In this document: piece after piece, positions 1 to 9,512 of the stretch
Layout of the letters: each line of letters opens with the position of its first letter
Position numbering within the stretch: the stretch's first letter is position 1
Assembly (NCBI RefSeq): GCF_903914075.1
Contig: NZ_CAIWNQ010000004.1
Span: forward strand, 62,001-126,000
Reading direction: 5' to 3'
Source: Ruegeria sp. THAF57
GTDB lineage: Bacteria; Pseudomonadota; Alphaproteobacteria; Rhodobacterales; Rhodobacteraceae
Length of the DNA: 64,000 bases
The notes under the pieces: generated by a model
The model's database searches: none
What the model was told of the DNA's origin: nothing
Seen by the model: the letters and a program-made list of their open reading frames with translations, nothing else
Program-made: the position numbers and the translations under genes

Positions 1-1
1 G

Positions 2-442
2 CTGCTGGGGTTTGGTGCCCATATGACGATCATCGAAGATTACGACCCCTCGTTGCCGTTGGCCTATGGCGACCCGGATCAGTTTCTGCAAGTTGTGCTG
101 AACTTGTTGAAGAACGCGTCGGAAGCAGCTGATCCCAAAGGGGGAACAATCCGGCTTCGCACGTATTTCGAACATTCCTTCCGACTGCGGCGCAGCGATG
201 GATCGGGGCATTCGCTGCCGCTACAGATCGAAATCATGGATGACGGGCCGGGTTTGCCGGACAAGATTCGCAGCGACATTTTTGACCCGTTCGTGTCGGG
301 CAAGGAAAACGGCACCGGCCTTGGGTTGGCGCTGGTGAGCAAGATCATCTCGGACCATGACGGCTGGATTTCCGCCGACTCGGTGCCGGGTCGCACGGTG
401 TTCCGCATCTCGCTGAGGCGGGCGCCAAAAGACGCAACATAG
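2..442 (+). CDS. ntrB: Nitrogen regulation sensor kinase NtrB (3' part only)
   Basis: This is the C-terminal ATPase part of the NtrB (GlnL) histidine kinase, which phosphorylates or dephosphorylates NtrC according to PII signalling of nitrogen status. The frame is open from the window edge, so the PAS and H-box regions lie outside. Visible are the N-box (NLLKNASEA), G1 (DDGPGLPDKIRSDIFDPF) and G2 (GTGLGLALVSKII), the three ATP-binding signatures of HATPase_c. It is followed after 39 bp by ntrC in the same direction, the canonical partner. Identity is firm because of the gene order; the real start cannot be seen. Confidence 0.93.
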   Translation: MLGFGAHMTIIEDYDPSLPLAYGDPDQFLQVVLNLLKNASEAADPKGGTIRLRTYFEHSFRLRRSDGSGHSLPLQIEIMDDGPGLPDKIRSDIFDPFVSGKENGTGLGLALVSKIISDHDGWISADSVPGRTVFRISLRRAPKDAT

Positions 443-481
443 AACACAGCCGGCAAGAGCTGAAAGCAAGGAGAGCACCCG

Positions 482-1849
482 ATGGATGGAACAGTATTGG
501 TCGCAGATGACGATCGCACAATCCGCACGGTCTTGACACAGGCCCTGACGCGGGCAGGGTGCAAGGTGCATGCGACATCCTCGCTGACCACGCTGATGCG
601 TTGGGTTGGTGAAGGTAAGGGTGACGTCGTGATCTCGGACGTTGTCATGCCGGACGGGAACGGGTTGGAGATGTTGCCCAAGATCGCCCAAGATCGGCCC
701 GGTCTGCCGGTGATCGTCATTTCCGCGCAGAACACGATCATGACGGCGATTCAGGCGGCAGAGGCGGATGCTTATGACTATCTGCCCAAACCGTTCGACC
801 TTCCGGACCTAATGAAACGCACCGCGCGGGCGTTGGAGCAGAAACAGCGGGTTCAAACCGAGATCACGGAACCGTCGGATGATCGCCCTGAAGAACTGCC
901 GCTGGTCGGTAGGACGCCGGTCATGCAGGCGCTTTATCGTCTGGTTGCGCGGGTGATGAATACAGACCTTTCAGTGATGATTTCGGGCGAAAGCGGAACG
1001 GGTAAGTCTTTGATAGCACGTGCTATTCATGACTTTTCTGACCGTCGGACGTTGCCGTTTGTCACCGCAACGGCTGCGGACCTGCGTGATCTGGAAGGCC
1101 CGGCCCGCGTGATGGCCCGTGTGCGCGGCGGCACGCTGCTGATTGATGAGATCGCAGATATCGAAGACGAATTGCAGGCCCGGATCGTGCGGATGATGGA
1201 CACGCCCGGCGATCATGTCCCGCGATTCATGGCCACCAGCCAGTCGGATCTGACCGAAGCGATGGAGAGTGGTCGTGTTCGGCAGGACCTGTATTATCGC
1301 TTATGCGGCGCAACAATCCATGTTCCGGCCCTGCGTGAACGGGTGGATGACATCACGCTTTTGGCCGATCATTTTCTGGCGCGAGAAGAGCGCGAGCATG
1401 GCGCAAAACGCTGGCTCAGCCCCGAGGCGGTGGAACTGGTGCGCCGGTACTCGTGGCCCGGCAACGTTCGGCAGCTTGAAAACGCGATCCGCCGTCTAAG
1501 CCTGACCAGCCGCGCCGACGAGATTTCGAAGGCCGAGGTCGAGATGGTCTTGGGCAGCCAACCCGAAGCCGAACCGGTTCTGGGGGATGGTGAGCGCGAA
1601 AAACTGTCCGCCTCTGTCGCGCGTCATTTGCGCCGTTACTTTGATCTGCACGGCAATTTATTGCCACCTCCGGGCCTGTATCAACGCATCCTGCGCGAGG
1701 TTGAGGCCCCTTTGATCGAGCTGGCATTGGACGCAACCGGCGGAAATCAGGCGAAATGTGCCGATCTGCTGGGCATAAACCGGAATACGCTCCGGAAAAA
1801 GATCACTGATCTCGATATTCAGGTGACACGGCGACGCAAACTGATGTAA
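482..1849 (+). CDS. ntrC: Nitrogen response regulator NtrC, GAFTGA-less type
   Basis: NtrC activates nitrogen-assimilation genes when phosphorylated by NtrB. The 455 residues show a receiver domain (acidic D9-D11, phospho-acceptor D53, K103), an AAA+ domain (Walker A GESGTGKS at 169-176, Walker B LLIDE ending at 223) and a C-terminal Fis-type helix-turn-helix ([21 protein letters not shown]). Only about 23 residues separate the PFV strand (192-194) from the GGTLLIDE strand; in enteric NtrC this stretch is about 20 residues longer and holds GAFTGA, the loop that contacts sigma-54. Rhodobacter capsulatus NtrC is known to lack it and to activate sigma-70 polymerase, so the same is inferred here. 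The start is supported by AAGGAGAG just upstream. Confidence 0.96.
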   Translation: MDGTVLVADDDRTIRTVLTQALTRAGCKVHATSSLTTLMRWVGEGKGDVVISDVVMPDGNGLEMLPKIAQDRPGLPVIVISAQNTIMTAIQAAEADAYDYLPKPFDLPDLMKRTARALEQKQRVQTEITEPSDDRPEELPLVGRTPVMQALYRLVARVMNTDLSVMISGESGTGKSLIARAIHDFSDRRTLPFVTATAADLRDLEGPARVMARVRGGTLLIDEIADIEDELQARIVRMMDTPGDHVPRFMATSQSDLTEAMESGRVRQDLYYRLCGATIHVPALRERVDDITLLADHFLAREEREHGAKRWLSPEAVELVRRYSWPGNVRQLENAIRRLSLTSRADEISKAEVEMVLGSQPEAEPVLGDGEREKLSASVARHLRRYFDLHGNLLPPPGLYQRILREVEAPLIELALDATGGNQAKCADLLGINRNTLRKKITDLDIQVTRRRKLM

Positions 1850-1948
1850 TATAGCCACACAAAGCGTGGCATCCGGGCCTATGTCCGGCAACGACCACGA
1901 AATATGGCGGTAAGCCGCGCAAGCGGCACATCAGGATGAGGGCAGACG

Positions 1949-4237
1949 GTGGCAACCCGGGCACAGAGCGGGCTGATCCTATCGATCAATCGGTGGAGAA
2001 AGTCACGAAAGCTGCGCAATTTTAGCACCTTGGGTCTGGTTTTGCTGGGCCCTGTCCTTGCGTTGGCCACTTACCTTGTCATTGGTCCATTCGATCTGGG
2101 AACGACGGCGCCGACGTTGCGCCTGATTTTGCTGGCTGACCTGGTATATGTTCTGGTTGTTGCGGCACTGGTCCTAAGCCAACTTGGAAGCCTGATCGCT
2201 GCGCGAAGGGCTAAATCCGCGGGTTCTCGTCTTCATTTACGTCTGATCGGCGCTTTCACGCTGTTGGCGCTGGTACCAACTGTCACAGTCGCGATTTTCG
2301 CAGGGCTGACGGTGAATATCGGGCTTGAAGGCTGGTTTTCGGACCGCGTCCGCGAAGTTGTGGGCTCGTCCTTGACCGCCGCTGAGGCCTATGAACAGGA
2401 ACACCGCGAGGGACTTACCCAAGACGCTACTGTTCTGGCGCGGTTCTTGGATACGGCCCGAGCGCGGGATTACTACATTTCGGACGCCGAATTGCGCACC
2501 GTTCTGGCGCAGGGCCAGTCGCAGATTCAGCGGGGCTTGCGCGAGGCTTACGTCATCGACGGCAGTGGTGAGATCAAATCCCGGGGTGATCGTTCGTACC
2601 TGTTCAACTACGAAGCCCCCACGCCTGAGCAGATGATCGAAGCTACGGACACCGGATTGCTGATCATTGCCGATTGGCAAAACAGCGAGTTTCGGGCCTT
2701 GGTGCCCCTCCAGGCGTATTTGGATCGCTATCTTTACGTCAGTCGCGAGGTGGACGGGCAACTGCTTACCTTGTTGGACGACACAAAAGAAACAGTCCAG
2801 TTCTATCAACAGCTTGAAAATGAACGAGGCAGGGTACTGTTCGAGTTTGGCCTGCTTTATCTGGGCTTTGCGGTGATCCTGATTTTGGCCGCGGTGTCTT
2901 TGGGCATGTGGTTTGCAGAACGGCTGTCTCGACCTGTCGGACGTTTGACCACCGCAGCGCAGCGGGTTGGGGCGGGTGACCTGAGTGTGCAGGTGATCGA
3001 AGAGGCCAGCGATGACGAAATCGCCATGCTGGGCCGTTATTTCAATCAGATGACTCGGCAACTGAAAGGCCAACGCGACACTTTGCTTGAAAACACGCGC
3101 CAGATTGAGCGCCGCCGGCGACTGTTCGACTCGGTCCTCAGCTCTGTAACGTCTGGCGTTGTGGGTGTGGACTCCGATGGTTGCGTGACATTCGTGAACC
3201 GGTCGGCGGAACGCCTTTTGGACTGGTCCAGTAAAGAAGAACATCTGGCTATCGGTATTGCCGTGCCAGAGTTTCTTCCTTTGTTTGAAAGCCTCAAGGA
3301 CAGCGGTCAGGAAGCCGTTCAGGGCGAGGTCAAAGTGACCCGAAAGGGCAGGTTGGAGAACCTTCTGGTTCGTATGGCAATCCGGCGGGGCGAGGATGGT
3401 GGTCTGGAAGGCTACGTGGTGGCCTTTGATGACGTGACCGATCTGGTCAGCGCACAACGCATGGCGGCCTGGGGTGATGTGGCCCGCCGCATCGCGCATG
3501 AGATCAAGAACCCGCTGACCCCAATTCAACTGAGCGCCGAGCGGATCAAACGCAAATTCTCTCGCAAGCTGGATGAGGAAGATTGCAACAGCCTTGAATC
3601 CATGACGGACGTGATTGTGCGGCAGACTAATGATCTAAGGCGGATCGTGGACGAGTTTTCGAAGTTCGCGCGTATGCCCGAACCTGACCGGCACGAGGAG
3701 AATGTCGTTGATCTGGTGCGCGAGGCCGTGTTGCTGCAACAATCCGGTCAGCCCGACGTTCAGATTGATGCAACGCTACCGAACCATCCGGTCGTGGCGG
3801 ATCTGGACGCGACGATGCTGAATCAGGCTTTGACCAATCTTATCAAGAATGCCGGAGAGGCGATTGAGACCTTGAAGAAAAAAGGTGCTCCGGAATATCT
3901 GAAACCACAGATAAAAGTGGATCTATCCTGTGATGACGCAGGGACAATCATCACCATTGCAGACAACGGAATAGGGTTGCCCGAAGATCGGGCGCGGCTG
4001 TTTGAGCCTTACGTAACCACACGTGACGAGGGAACCGGTCTGGGCTTGCCCATCGTCAAGAAGATTATCGAAGAACATGGCGGTGCGCTGACGTTGGAAG
4101 ACGCACCGGTATTTGACGGACAGGACCATTTTGGCGCGATGGCCGTTATCCGTTTGCCGGGGGGCAAATTTACCCAGACGGCTGCGCCACAAAAGCAGGC
4201 AAATCATATAAACAAACTGAAAGCAGGCCAAAGATGA
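1949..4237 (+). CDS. ntrY: Nitrogen/redox sensor kinase NtrY
   Basis: NtrY is the membrane histidine kinase of the NtrYX pair, linked in alphaproteobacteria to nitrogen, redox and envelope responses. The 762-residue protein has three hydrophobic segments near the N-terminus (about 30-120), a periplasmic sensor stretch, another membrane segment near 300-320, a HAMP linker, a PAS domain (about 395-500), the H-box (HEIKNPLTPIQLSAERIKRK, His517), N-box NLIKNAGEAIE, and G-boxes DNGIGLP and GTGLGLPIVKK. The start is GTG, behind a purine-rich GATGAGGG. It lies 99 bp after ntrC and its stop overlaps the ntrX start (ATGA), so the pair is translationally coupled. Confidence 0.95.
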   Translation: MATRAQSGLILSINRWRKSRKLRNFSTLGLVLLGPVLALATYLVIGPFDLGTTAPTLRLILLADLVYVLVVAALVLSQLGSLIAARRAKSAGSRLHLRLIGAFTLLALVPTVTVAIFAGLTVNIGLEGWFSDRVREVVGSSLTAAEAYEQEHREGLTQDATVLARFLDTARARDYYISDAELRTVLAQGQSQIQRGLREAYVIDGSGEIKSRGDRSYLFNYEAPTPEQMIEATDTGLLIIADWQNSEFRALVPLQAYLDRYLYVSREVDGQLLTLLDDTKETVQFYQQLENERGRVLFEFGLLYLGFAVILILAAVSLGMWFAERLSRPVGRLTTAAQRVGAGDLSVQVIEEASDDEIAMLGRYFNQMTRQLKGQRDTLLENTRQIERRRRLFDSVLSSVTSGVVGVDSDGCVTFVNRSAERLLDWSSKEEHLAIGIAVPEFLPLFESLKDSGQEAVQGEVKVTRKGRLENLLVRMAIRRGEDGGLEGYVVAFDDVTDLVSAQRMAAWGDVARRIAHEIKNPLTPIQLSAERIKRKFSRKLDEEDCNSLESMTDVIVRQTNDLRRIVDEFSKFARMPEPDRHEENVVDLVREAVLLQQSGQPDVQIDATLPNHPVVADLDATMLNQALTNLIKNAGEAIETLKKKGAPEYLKPQIKVDLSCDDAGTIITIADNGIGLPEDRARLFEPYVTTRDEGTGLGLPIVKKIIEEHGGALTLEDAPVFDGQDHFGAMAVIRLPGGKFTQTAAPQKQANHINKLKAGQR

Positions 4238-5643
4238 GTGACATTCTGATCGTAGATGACGAACGCGATATTCGCGAGCTGGTGTCCGACATTCTGGAGG
4301 ACGAAGGCTATTCAACCCGGCTGGCTGGCAACTCGGACGAGTGCATGGCGGCAATCAATTCGGAACCGCCGGGGCTCTTGATTCTGGACATCTGGCTGAA
4401 GGACAGCCGTATGGACGGTATCGACATCCTGAAAGCTGTGAAACGTGACAATCCCGATGTTCCAGTGGTGATCATCTCGGGGCACGGGAACATTGAAATC
4501 GCCGTGGCTGCAATCAAACAGGGGGCTTACGACTTTATCGAAAAGCCATTTAATATTGATCAGTTGATGGTGGTGATCCGGCGCGCAATGGAAACCTCGC
4601 GCCTGCGCCGCGAGAATGCATCGCTCAAGCGTAAAGAGGTCACGAATTCGGACATGATCGGCAAATCCGCCGCCTTCCGTTCGATGCAAAGCCAATTGGA
4701 CAAAGTCACCAAATCGAATGGCCGTGTAATGTTGAGCGGCCCTGCCGGGTCCGGCAAGGAAATCGCGGCGCGTTATATTCACGCCCATTCCAACCGGGCG
4801 AATGCGCCCTTTGTGACTGTAAACTGCGCGGGTATCGAACCTGAGAGGGTCGAAGAGGTTCTGTTCGGACGAGAGTCGTCGGAGCGCGGTGTTGAATCCG
4901 GGCTTCTGGAAGAAGCACATGGGGGCGTGGTTTACTTTGACGAGGTCGCAGATATGCCGCTTGGCACGCAATCCAAGATATTGCGCGTATTGGTCGATCA
5001 GCAGTTTCAGCGCGTCGGCGGGTCGGACAAGGTGCGGGTGGATCTGCGGGTGATCTCTTCGACGAACAAGGATCTAGACGCGGAGATCGCGGCAGAACGG
5101 TTCCGGGAAGAGTTGTATCACCGTTTGAACGTCGTGCCGATTGACGTGCCTTCGCTTGAAGACCGGCGCGAGGACATCCCGGTTCTGGCGCAGCATTTCA
5201 TCGAAATGTGCAATGAATCCCAAGGTCTGCCCATGCGCGAGATATCTGAGGAAGCCGTTGCTCTGTTGCAGACGATGACTTGGCCGGGCAACGTGCGCCA
5301 ATTGAAGAACCTGATCGAACGGGTGTTGATCTTGGGTGACGGCACCGGCCCAATCGAGGCCAAGGAACTGCCCGCCGAAGATGAGAAAGCGGACGATTCT
5401 GGCCGAGTCGTACTGTCAGGCGCATTGGCCACGCTGCCCCTGCGTGAGGCGCGCGAGGCGTTCGAACGTGAATATCTGTTGACGCAGATCAACCGGTTCG
5501 GTGGAAATATCAGCCGCACAGCCAGCTTCGTCGGGATGGAGCGCAGCGCGCTGCACCGCAAGCTGAAATCACTAGGTGTTGTGACGTCAAACAAGTCGGG
5601 CGCACGTGTCGCGCAACTGGATGAACCGGAGCCGGCAGAATAA
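4234..5643 (+). CDS. ntrX: Response regulator NtrX, GAFTGA-less type
   Basis: NtrX is the DNA-binding partner of NtrY. The 469 residues comprise a receiver (D8, D9, phospho-acceptor D52), an AAA+ domain with Walker A SGPAGSGKE, Walker B VVYFDE and the [10 protein letters not shown] box, and a Fis-like HTH near the C-terminus (GGNISRTASFVGMERSALHRK). After NCAG and LFG, where sigma-54 activators carry GAFTGA, the sequence reads RESSERGVESGLLEEAHGG, so the loop is present but the motif is gone. Direct activation of sigma-54 polymerase is therefore unlikely. The gene overlaps ntrY by 4 nt and is probably the last in the ntr cluster, since the next gene is on the other strand. Confidence 0.95.
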   Translation: MSDILIVDDERDIRELVSDILEDEGYSTRLAGNSDECMAAINSEPPGLLILDIWLKDSRMDGIDILKAVKRDNPDVPVVIISGHGNIEIAVAAIKQGAYDFIEKPFNIDQLMVVIRRAMETSRLRRENASLKRKEVTNSDMIGKSAAFRSMQSQLDKVTKSNGRVMLSGPAGSGKEIAARYIHAHSNRANAPFVTVNCAGIEPERVEEVLFGRESSERGVESGLLEEAHGGVVYFDEVADMPLGTQSKILRVLVDQQFQRVGGSDKVRVDLRVISSTNKDLDAEIAAERFREELYHRLNVVPIDVPSLEDRREDIPVLAQHFIEMCNESQGLPMREISEEAVALLQTMTWPGNVRQLKNLIERVLILGDGTGPIEAKELPAEDEKADDSGRVVLSGALATLPLREAREAFEREYLLTQINRFGGNISRTASFVGMERSALHRKLKSLGVVTSNKSGARVAQLDEPEPAE

Positions 5644-5651
5644 GCTGCCGG
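5632..5651 (+). terminator. Hairpin at the end of ntrX
   Basis: A perfect 7-bp stem (CCGGCAG / CTGCCGG) with a 6-nt loop spans the ntrX stop codon. No T-run follows, so it may be a weak terminator or only an mRNA 3'-end stabiliser. Confidence 0.35.
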
Positions 5652-5656
5652 TGACT

Positions 5657-6136
5657 TTAGCCCGGTACACCGGGTGTTATGATCTGAAACGCGCCGTCGT
5701 TAAATTTGACGAAACACGACTCGGTGCTCAGCGGCGGGAATTGTGTCGTTCGCTGCGCAGGAACCCGTGATTTCACATTTTGCCTGCATGGCGGCAGGCT
5801 GACGGGGCGATATCCCTTTTTGGCCATGCACTGGGCTTCGACGTTGTTGCGCAGGCCTTGGTTCACATCCACGGTGTAGACTTGCCCCGGCTGCCACCAT
5901 CCAGCCGATCGGTAGCATCTTCCGTTCCCGTGACAATAGGTTCGACCAGGCCAATATGTTGGCGGGGATTGCCGCACTTGAGTGGCGACCGGCACGTTGT
6001 TGACCGCCTGCACCCGGCACTCGGTCGTGTCCGTTTGCATGCGCGATACGCTTTCACCCTCACGGTAATACATGGAAAGTGGGCCGCATGAGGTGAGCGT
6101 CAGAACAGGAATAAGCAATCGAAGCACTGTTTTCAT
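5657..6136 (-). CDS. Small secreted lipoprotein, unknown function
   Basis: The 159-residue product starts with a short lipoprotein signal peptide ending in the lipobox LTSC, so it should be acylated at Cys17 and held in a membrane. The mature part is rich in Cys (about seven), Tyr and Pro, including a segment YCHGNGRCYRSAGWW, suggesting a small disulfide-bonded periplasmic domain. I do not recognise the family. It is convergent with ntrX and divergent from trkA, with about 96 bp to the trkA start, and there is no functional tie to either. The reading frame and signal peptide make it a credible gene. Confidence 0.75.
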   Translation of the reverse strand: MKTVLRLLIPVLTLTSCGPLSMYYREGESVSRMQTDTTECRVQAVNNVPVATQVRQSPPTYWPGRTYCHGNGRCYRSAGWWQPGQVYTVDVNQGLRNNVEAQCMAKKGYRPVSLPPCRQNVKSRVPAQRTTQFPPLSTESCFVKFNDGAFQIITPGVPG

Positions 6137-6232
6137 AGGGTTATCTTGCCTTGAAAGGACAGGTATGACAATTCAATTGACCGCTATAAGGGCATCTGTC
6201 ATTCAAAGATTTCAGGCAAGAGGGCCAAAAAC

Positions 6233-7609
6233 ATGAAGGTCATCATATGCGGTGCCGGTCAGGTTGGCTGGCAGATTGCACGGCACCTGTCGGGTGAATT
6301 GAATGATGTAACAGTTGTGGACAATAACCCGGACCTCGTGCGTCGGGCAACGGAAACACTGGACGTTCAGGGCATCGCTGGATTCGCCAGCTACCCAGAC
6401 GTGTTGGAGCGCGCAGGTGCGCGCGACGCTGAGATGATCATTGCAGCCACCCATTCGGATGAGGTGAATATGGTCACCTGCCAAATGGCGCATTCGGTAT
6501 TCTCGATTCAGCGGAAAATCGCGCGACTGCGGTCAAAATCTTACCTTGAGGCGATCCATTCGGATCTTTACCGCCGGGATCACCTTCCTATCGACGTGGT
6601 GATCAGTCCAGAGCGAGAGGTTGCAGCCGCCGCCATGCGCCGCCTTTCTGCACCTTCAGCCTTTGATACCGAAATGTTCATGGACGGTCAGGCGCAGCTT
6701 TTGGGGATTCGCATCGACGAGGATTGCCCAATTGTGAACACCCCTTTGCGGCAATTGACGGATCTGTTTTCCACGCTCAGCTCGGTTGTCGTCGGGGTGC
6801 GGCGTGAGGGCACCCTATTTGCTCCGGAATCCGAGGATCAACTTTTCGTCGATGACGAATGCTATGTCTTTGCCAATGTCAAAGACGTGGACCGAACGAT
6901 GGAAGTGTTCGGAAAGGCACAAAAGAAACAGGATCGCGTCGTAATAGTCGGCGGCGGCAATGTAGGGCTCGAAGTTGCCCGGACGCTGGAAGAACGCGAA
7001 AGCCGCGTGCGTGCCAAAATCATCGAACGGGACCGCAATTGCGCGGAACTCGCGGCTGAGGCGCTGGAACGTACGATTGTTCTGAATGGCGACGGGCTTG
7101 ATGCCGCCTTGCTGCGCGAGGCCGGGATTGAGCGCGCCGACGCGATGCTTGCGGTCACCGACGACGACCGTGCCAACATGCTTGCCGCCGTGCGCGCCAA
7201 GGCCGAAGGCTGTGCATTGGCGATTGCGCTGATCAATGATCCCAGCATGGTCGCTTTGATGGGGCCTTTGGGAATTGACGCCTATATTAACCCGCGCGCG
7301 ACCACGGTCAGCTCGATCTTGCGTCACATTCGCCATGGACGTGTTCGGCAGGTGTATTCCATCGGCGATGCCGAGGCCGAAGTGATCGAGGCCGAGGTTC
7401 TATCCACCTCACCGATGGCAGGGCAGCGGTTGCGCGATATCGACTTTCCCGAAGGTGTCCTTGTTGGCGCGGTTCGCAAAGGGGAAGAGTTGTTTCGGCC
7501 AACAGGCAGCCTGCGGATCGAGGAAAAAGACGTAGTCGCCATCTTTGCCATGGCCAAGGACGTGCCCGAGGTCGAACGGTTGCTACAGGTCTCGATTGAT
7601 TTCTTCTGA
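6233..7609 (+). CDS. trkA: Trk potassium uptake regulatory protein TrkA
   Basis: TrkA is the cytoplasmic NAD(H)/nucleotide-binding gating subunit of the Trk K+ transporter. The 458 residues form two tandem RCK (TrkA_N plus TrkA_C) units: the first Rossmann motif GAGQVG is at residues 7-12, the second (GGGNVG) near 239-244. Length matches the E. coli protein. AGAGG precedes the ATG. The stop codon overlaps the trkH start (TGATG), which gives tight coupling with its membrane partner. In roseobacters and relatives trkAH usually follows the ntr cluster, as here. Confidence 0.95.
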   Translation: MKVIICGAGQVGWQIARHLSGELNDVTVVDNNPDLVRRATETLDVQGIAGFASYPDVLERAGARDAEMIIAATHSDEVNMVTCQMAHSVFSIQRKIARLRSKSYLEAIHSDLYRRDHLPIDVVISPEREVAAAAMRRLSAPSAFDTEMFMDGQAQLLGIRIDEDCPIVNTPLRQLTDLFSTLSSVVVGVRREGTLFAPESEDQLFVDDECYVFANVKDVDRTMEVFGKAQKKQDRVVIVGGGNVGLEVARTLEERESRVRAKIIERDRNCAELAAEALERTIVLNGDGLDAALLREAGIERADAMLAVTDDDRANMLAAVRAKAEGCALAIALINDPSMVALMGPLGIDAYINPRATTVSSILRHIRHGRVRQVYSIGDAEAEVIEAEVLSTSPMAGQRLRDIDFPEGVLVGAVRKGEELFRPTGSLRIEEKDVVAIFAMAKDVPEVERLLQVSIDFF

Positions 7610-9147
7610 TGGAGCGGGCGCAGGCACACAGGATCGGGCTGGTGCGGCGATTGCCGTTGTTCCTGCTCATCTGGGGCATCGCTGCTTTGTCGATGTGGGT
7701 CCCGGCGATCTATGCGCTCGCGCTGGATGACCACGACACATCCCGATCATTTTTCTATTCGGGGTTGTTGGGATTGTTTGTCGTAGCAACCGTTGCTCTT
7801 GCATCATCCAACCGGGTTCCAAGGCGCGGCACATTGGGGCAGTTGGCTGTGTTACTGGCCTGCTTCACAATCCTGCCGGTCTTTCTGGCGATACCGCTGC
7901 ATGATGCCTTGGGGAACACTACGTTCCTGAATGCGTATTTCGACATGGTCAGCGCATTGACGACGACCGGAGCAGACATTTTTCCCGACCCTGACCGATT
8001 GACCGCCCCGCTACATCTATGGCGGGCGCAAGTGGGATGGATGGGTGGCCTGCTGATGTGGATTTCTGCCGCAGCTATTCTGGCACCCTTGTCACTGGGT
8101 GGGTTCGAAGTAACCGCCCGAGGGCAGCCGGGGCGACCCGTTTCCGGCGTGGCGCAGAGTGAAAAGGTCGATCCGCGTGGTCGGCTGATACGTGTCGCGC
8201 GTGCTCTGACACCAGTCTACGCCGGTCTGACGGCGGTGATCTGGTTGCTTCTGCTGATCGCGGGTGAGCAGGGTTTGACCGCGATCTGCCATGCCATGTC
8301 TACCATGGCCACGTCCGGCATTTCTCCTGTGGGGGGGCTTGAGGGCGCACAGGCGGGAATTACCGGCGAGGCGATTTTGTTTCTGTTTCTCTTCTTCGCG
8401 CTCTCCCGTCTGACGTTTTCGACCGATACAGCCATGACCGGGTATTCTCGGCTGGACAAGGACCCGGAGTTTCGGATCGGGCTGATGATTGTCCTTTCGG
8501 TTGCGATACTTCTGTTCATTCGTGTGTGGGCGGGTGTGAACGAAATTGGCAACACGATGGAGCCGCTGCAGGCGTTGAATGTTATCTGGGGCATGACATT
8601 CACGGCCTTGTCCTTTCTTACGACAGCGGGATTCGAAAGCGCCAACTGGAACGACGCGCAGCAACTGTCCGGCTTGGGCACACCCGGTCTGATACTGATG
8701 GGGCTGGCGCTGATTGGTGGGGGCGTTGCGACAACGGCAGGTGGCGTCAAACTGTTGCGCGTGTTTGCCCTGTACCTCAACGGCGCGCGCGAAATTGATC
8801 GGCTGATCTATCCGTCTTCGGTCAGCGGGGTGGGCGGCGGCAACAGACGCATCCAAAGCGATGGTGCCTTTATCGCTTGGATATTTTTGATGATGTTCGC
8901 GCTGACCGCTGCGGCTTTCAACTTGCTGCTGGCAGCGACCGGGGCTGGGTTTGAACAGGCGATGGTTTTGACGGTTGCCGCGCTTAGTACGACCGGGCCG
9001 TTGATCGAACTGGCCACGGATGTTCCATTGCGGCTGGTGGATTTATCGGCGGGGGCCAAGCTTACAATGTGCGCCGCAATGGTCATTGGTCGGCTTGAAA
9101 CACTGGCGATTGTCGCGCTGATAACGCCAACACTTTGGCGGGGCTAA
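7609..9147 (+). CDS. trkH: Trk potassium transporter membrane subunit TrkH
   Basis: This is the pore-forming subunit that imports K+ together with TrkA. The 512-residue protein is very hydrophobic throughout and shows the four-fold pore-loop pattern of the SKT superfamily, each with a filter glycine: TTTGAD (about 120), MATSGISPVGG (about 235), LTTAGFESAN (about 340) and LSTTGPLIE (about 455). The ATG overlaps the trkA stop by one base, so no separate promoter is expected. Confidence 0.94.
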   Translation: MERAQAHRIGLVRRLPLFLLIWGIAALSMWVPAIYALALDDHDTSRSFFYSGLLGLFVVATVALASSNRVPRRGTLGQLAVLLACFTILPVFLAIPLHDALGNTTFLNAYFDMVSALTTTGADIFPDPDRLTAPLHLWRAQVGWMGGLLMWISAAAILAPLSLGGFEVTARGQPGRPVSGVAQSEKVDPRGRLIRVARALTPVYAGLTAVIWLLLLIAGEQGLTAICHAMSTMATSGISPVGGLEGAQAGITGEAILFLFLFFALSRLTFSTDTAMTGYSRLDKDPEFRIGLMIVLSVAILLFIRVWAGVNEIGNTMEPLQALNVIWGMTFTALSFLTTAGFESANWNDAQQLSGLGTPGLILMGLALIGGGVATTAGGVKLLRVFALYLNGAREIDRLIYPSSVSGVGGGNRRIQSDGAFIAWIFLMMFALTAAAFNLLLAATGAGFEQAMVLTVAALSTTGPLIELATDVPLRLVDLSAGAKLTMCAAMVIGRLETLAIVALITPTLWRG

Positions 9148-9272
9148 GAATCCACACCCGCAGAATGACTTATTTTTCATCTGGAAACTCGGTTAACGAC
9201 ACTCCATACTCCGCCGGAGGGAGCGCGTTGGTCCGCAGCGCGTAGCAAGAACAATGGCGAGATTATAAAAAT

Positions 9273-9512
9273 ATGGCTTCGGACAGACAGAATCTGCAGG
9301 ACGCGTTCCTGAATAATGTACGGAAAGCAAAGGTCCCGGTCACAATTTTCCTGATCAACGGTGTAAAATTGCAGGGTGTGATTACCTGGTTCGATAACTT
9401 CTGCGTGTTGTTGCGCCGCGACGGACAGTCGCAGTTGGTCTACAAGCACGCGATTTCGACCATCATGCCGTCGCAGCCGATCAGCCTATATGAGGGCGAA
9501 GACGCCTCTTGA
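9273..9512 (+). CDS. hfq: RNA chaperone Hfq
   Basis: Hfq forms a hexameric Sm-like ring that pairs small RNAs with mRNAs. The 79 residues contain the N-terminal QDAFLNN segment (proximal-face uridine binding), the Sm1 region ([20 protein letters not shown]) and the Sm2 signature YKHAISTI. The C-terminal tail is very short, as usual in alphaproteobacteria. Upstream, 125 bp separate it from trkH, enough for its own promoter, and the ribosome-binding site is weak (GGCGAG). The stop overlaps the hflX start, the conserved hfq-hflX pairing. Its presence matters for the candidate sRNAs described in this window. Confidence 0.97.
   Translation: MASDRQNLQDAFLNNVRKAKVPVTIFLINGVKLQGVITWFDNFCVLLRRDGQSQLVYKHAISTIMPSQPISLYEGEDAS

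Noticed and set aside
2237-3529. Long minus-strand open frame (430 codons) opposite ntrY
   Set aside because: It lies wholly inside ntrY, has no domain pattern and a His/Gln/Arg-rich composition typical of the complement of GC-rich coding sequence.
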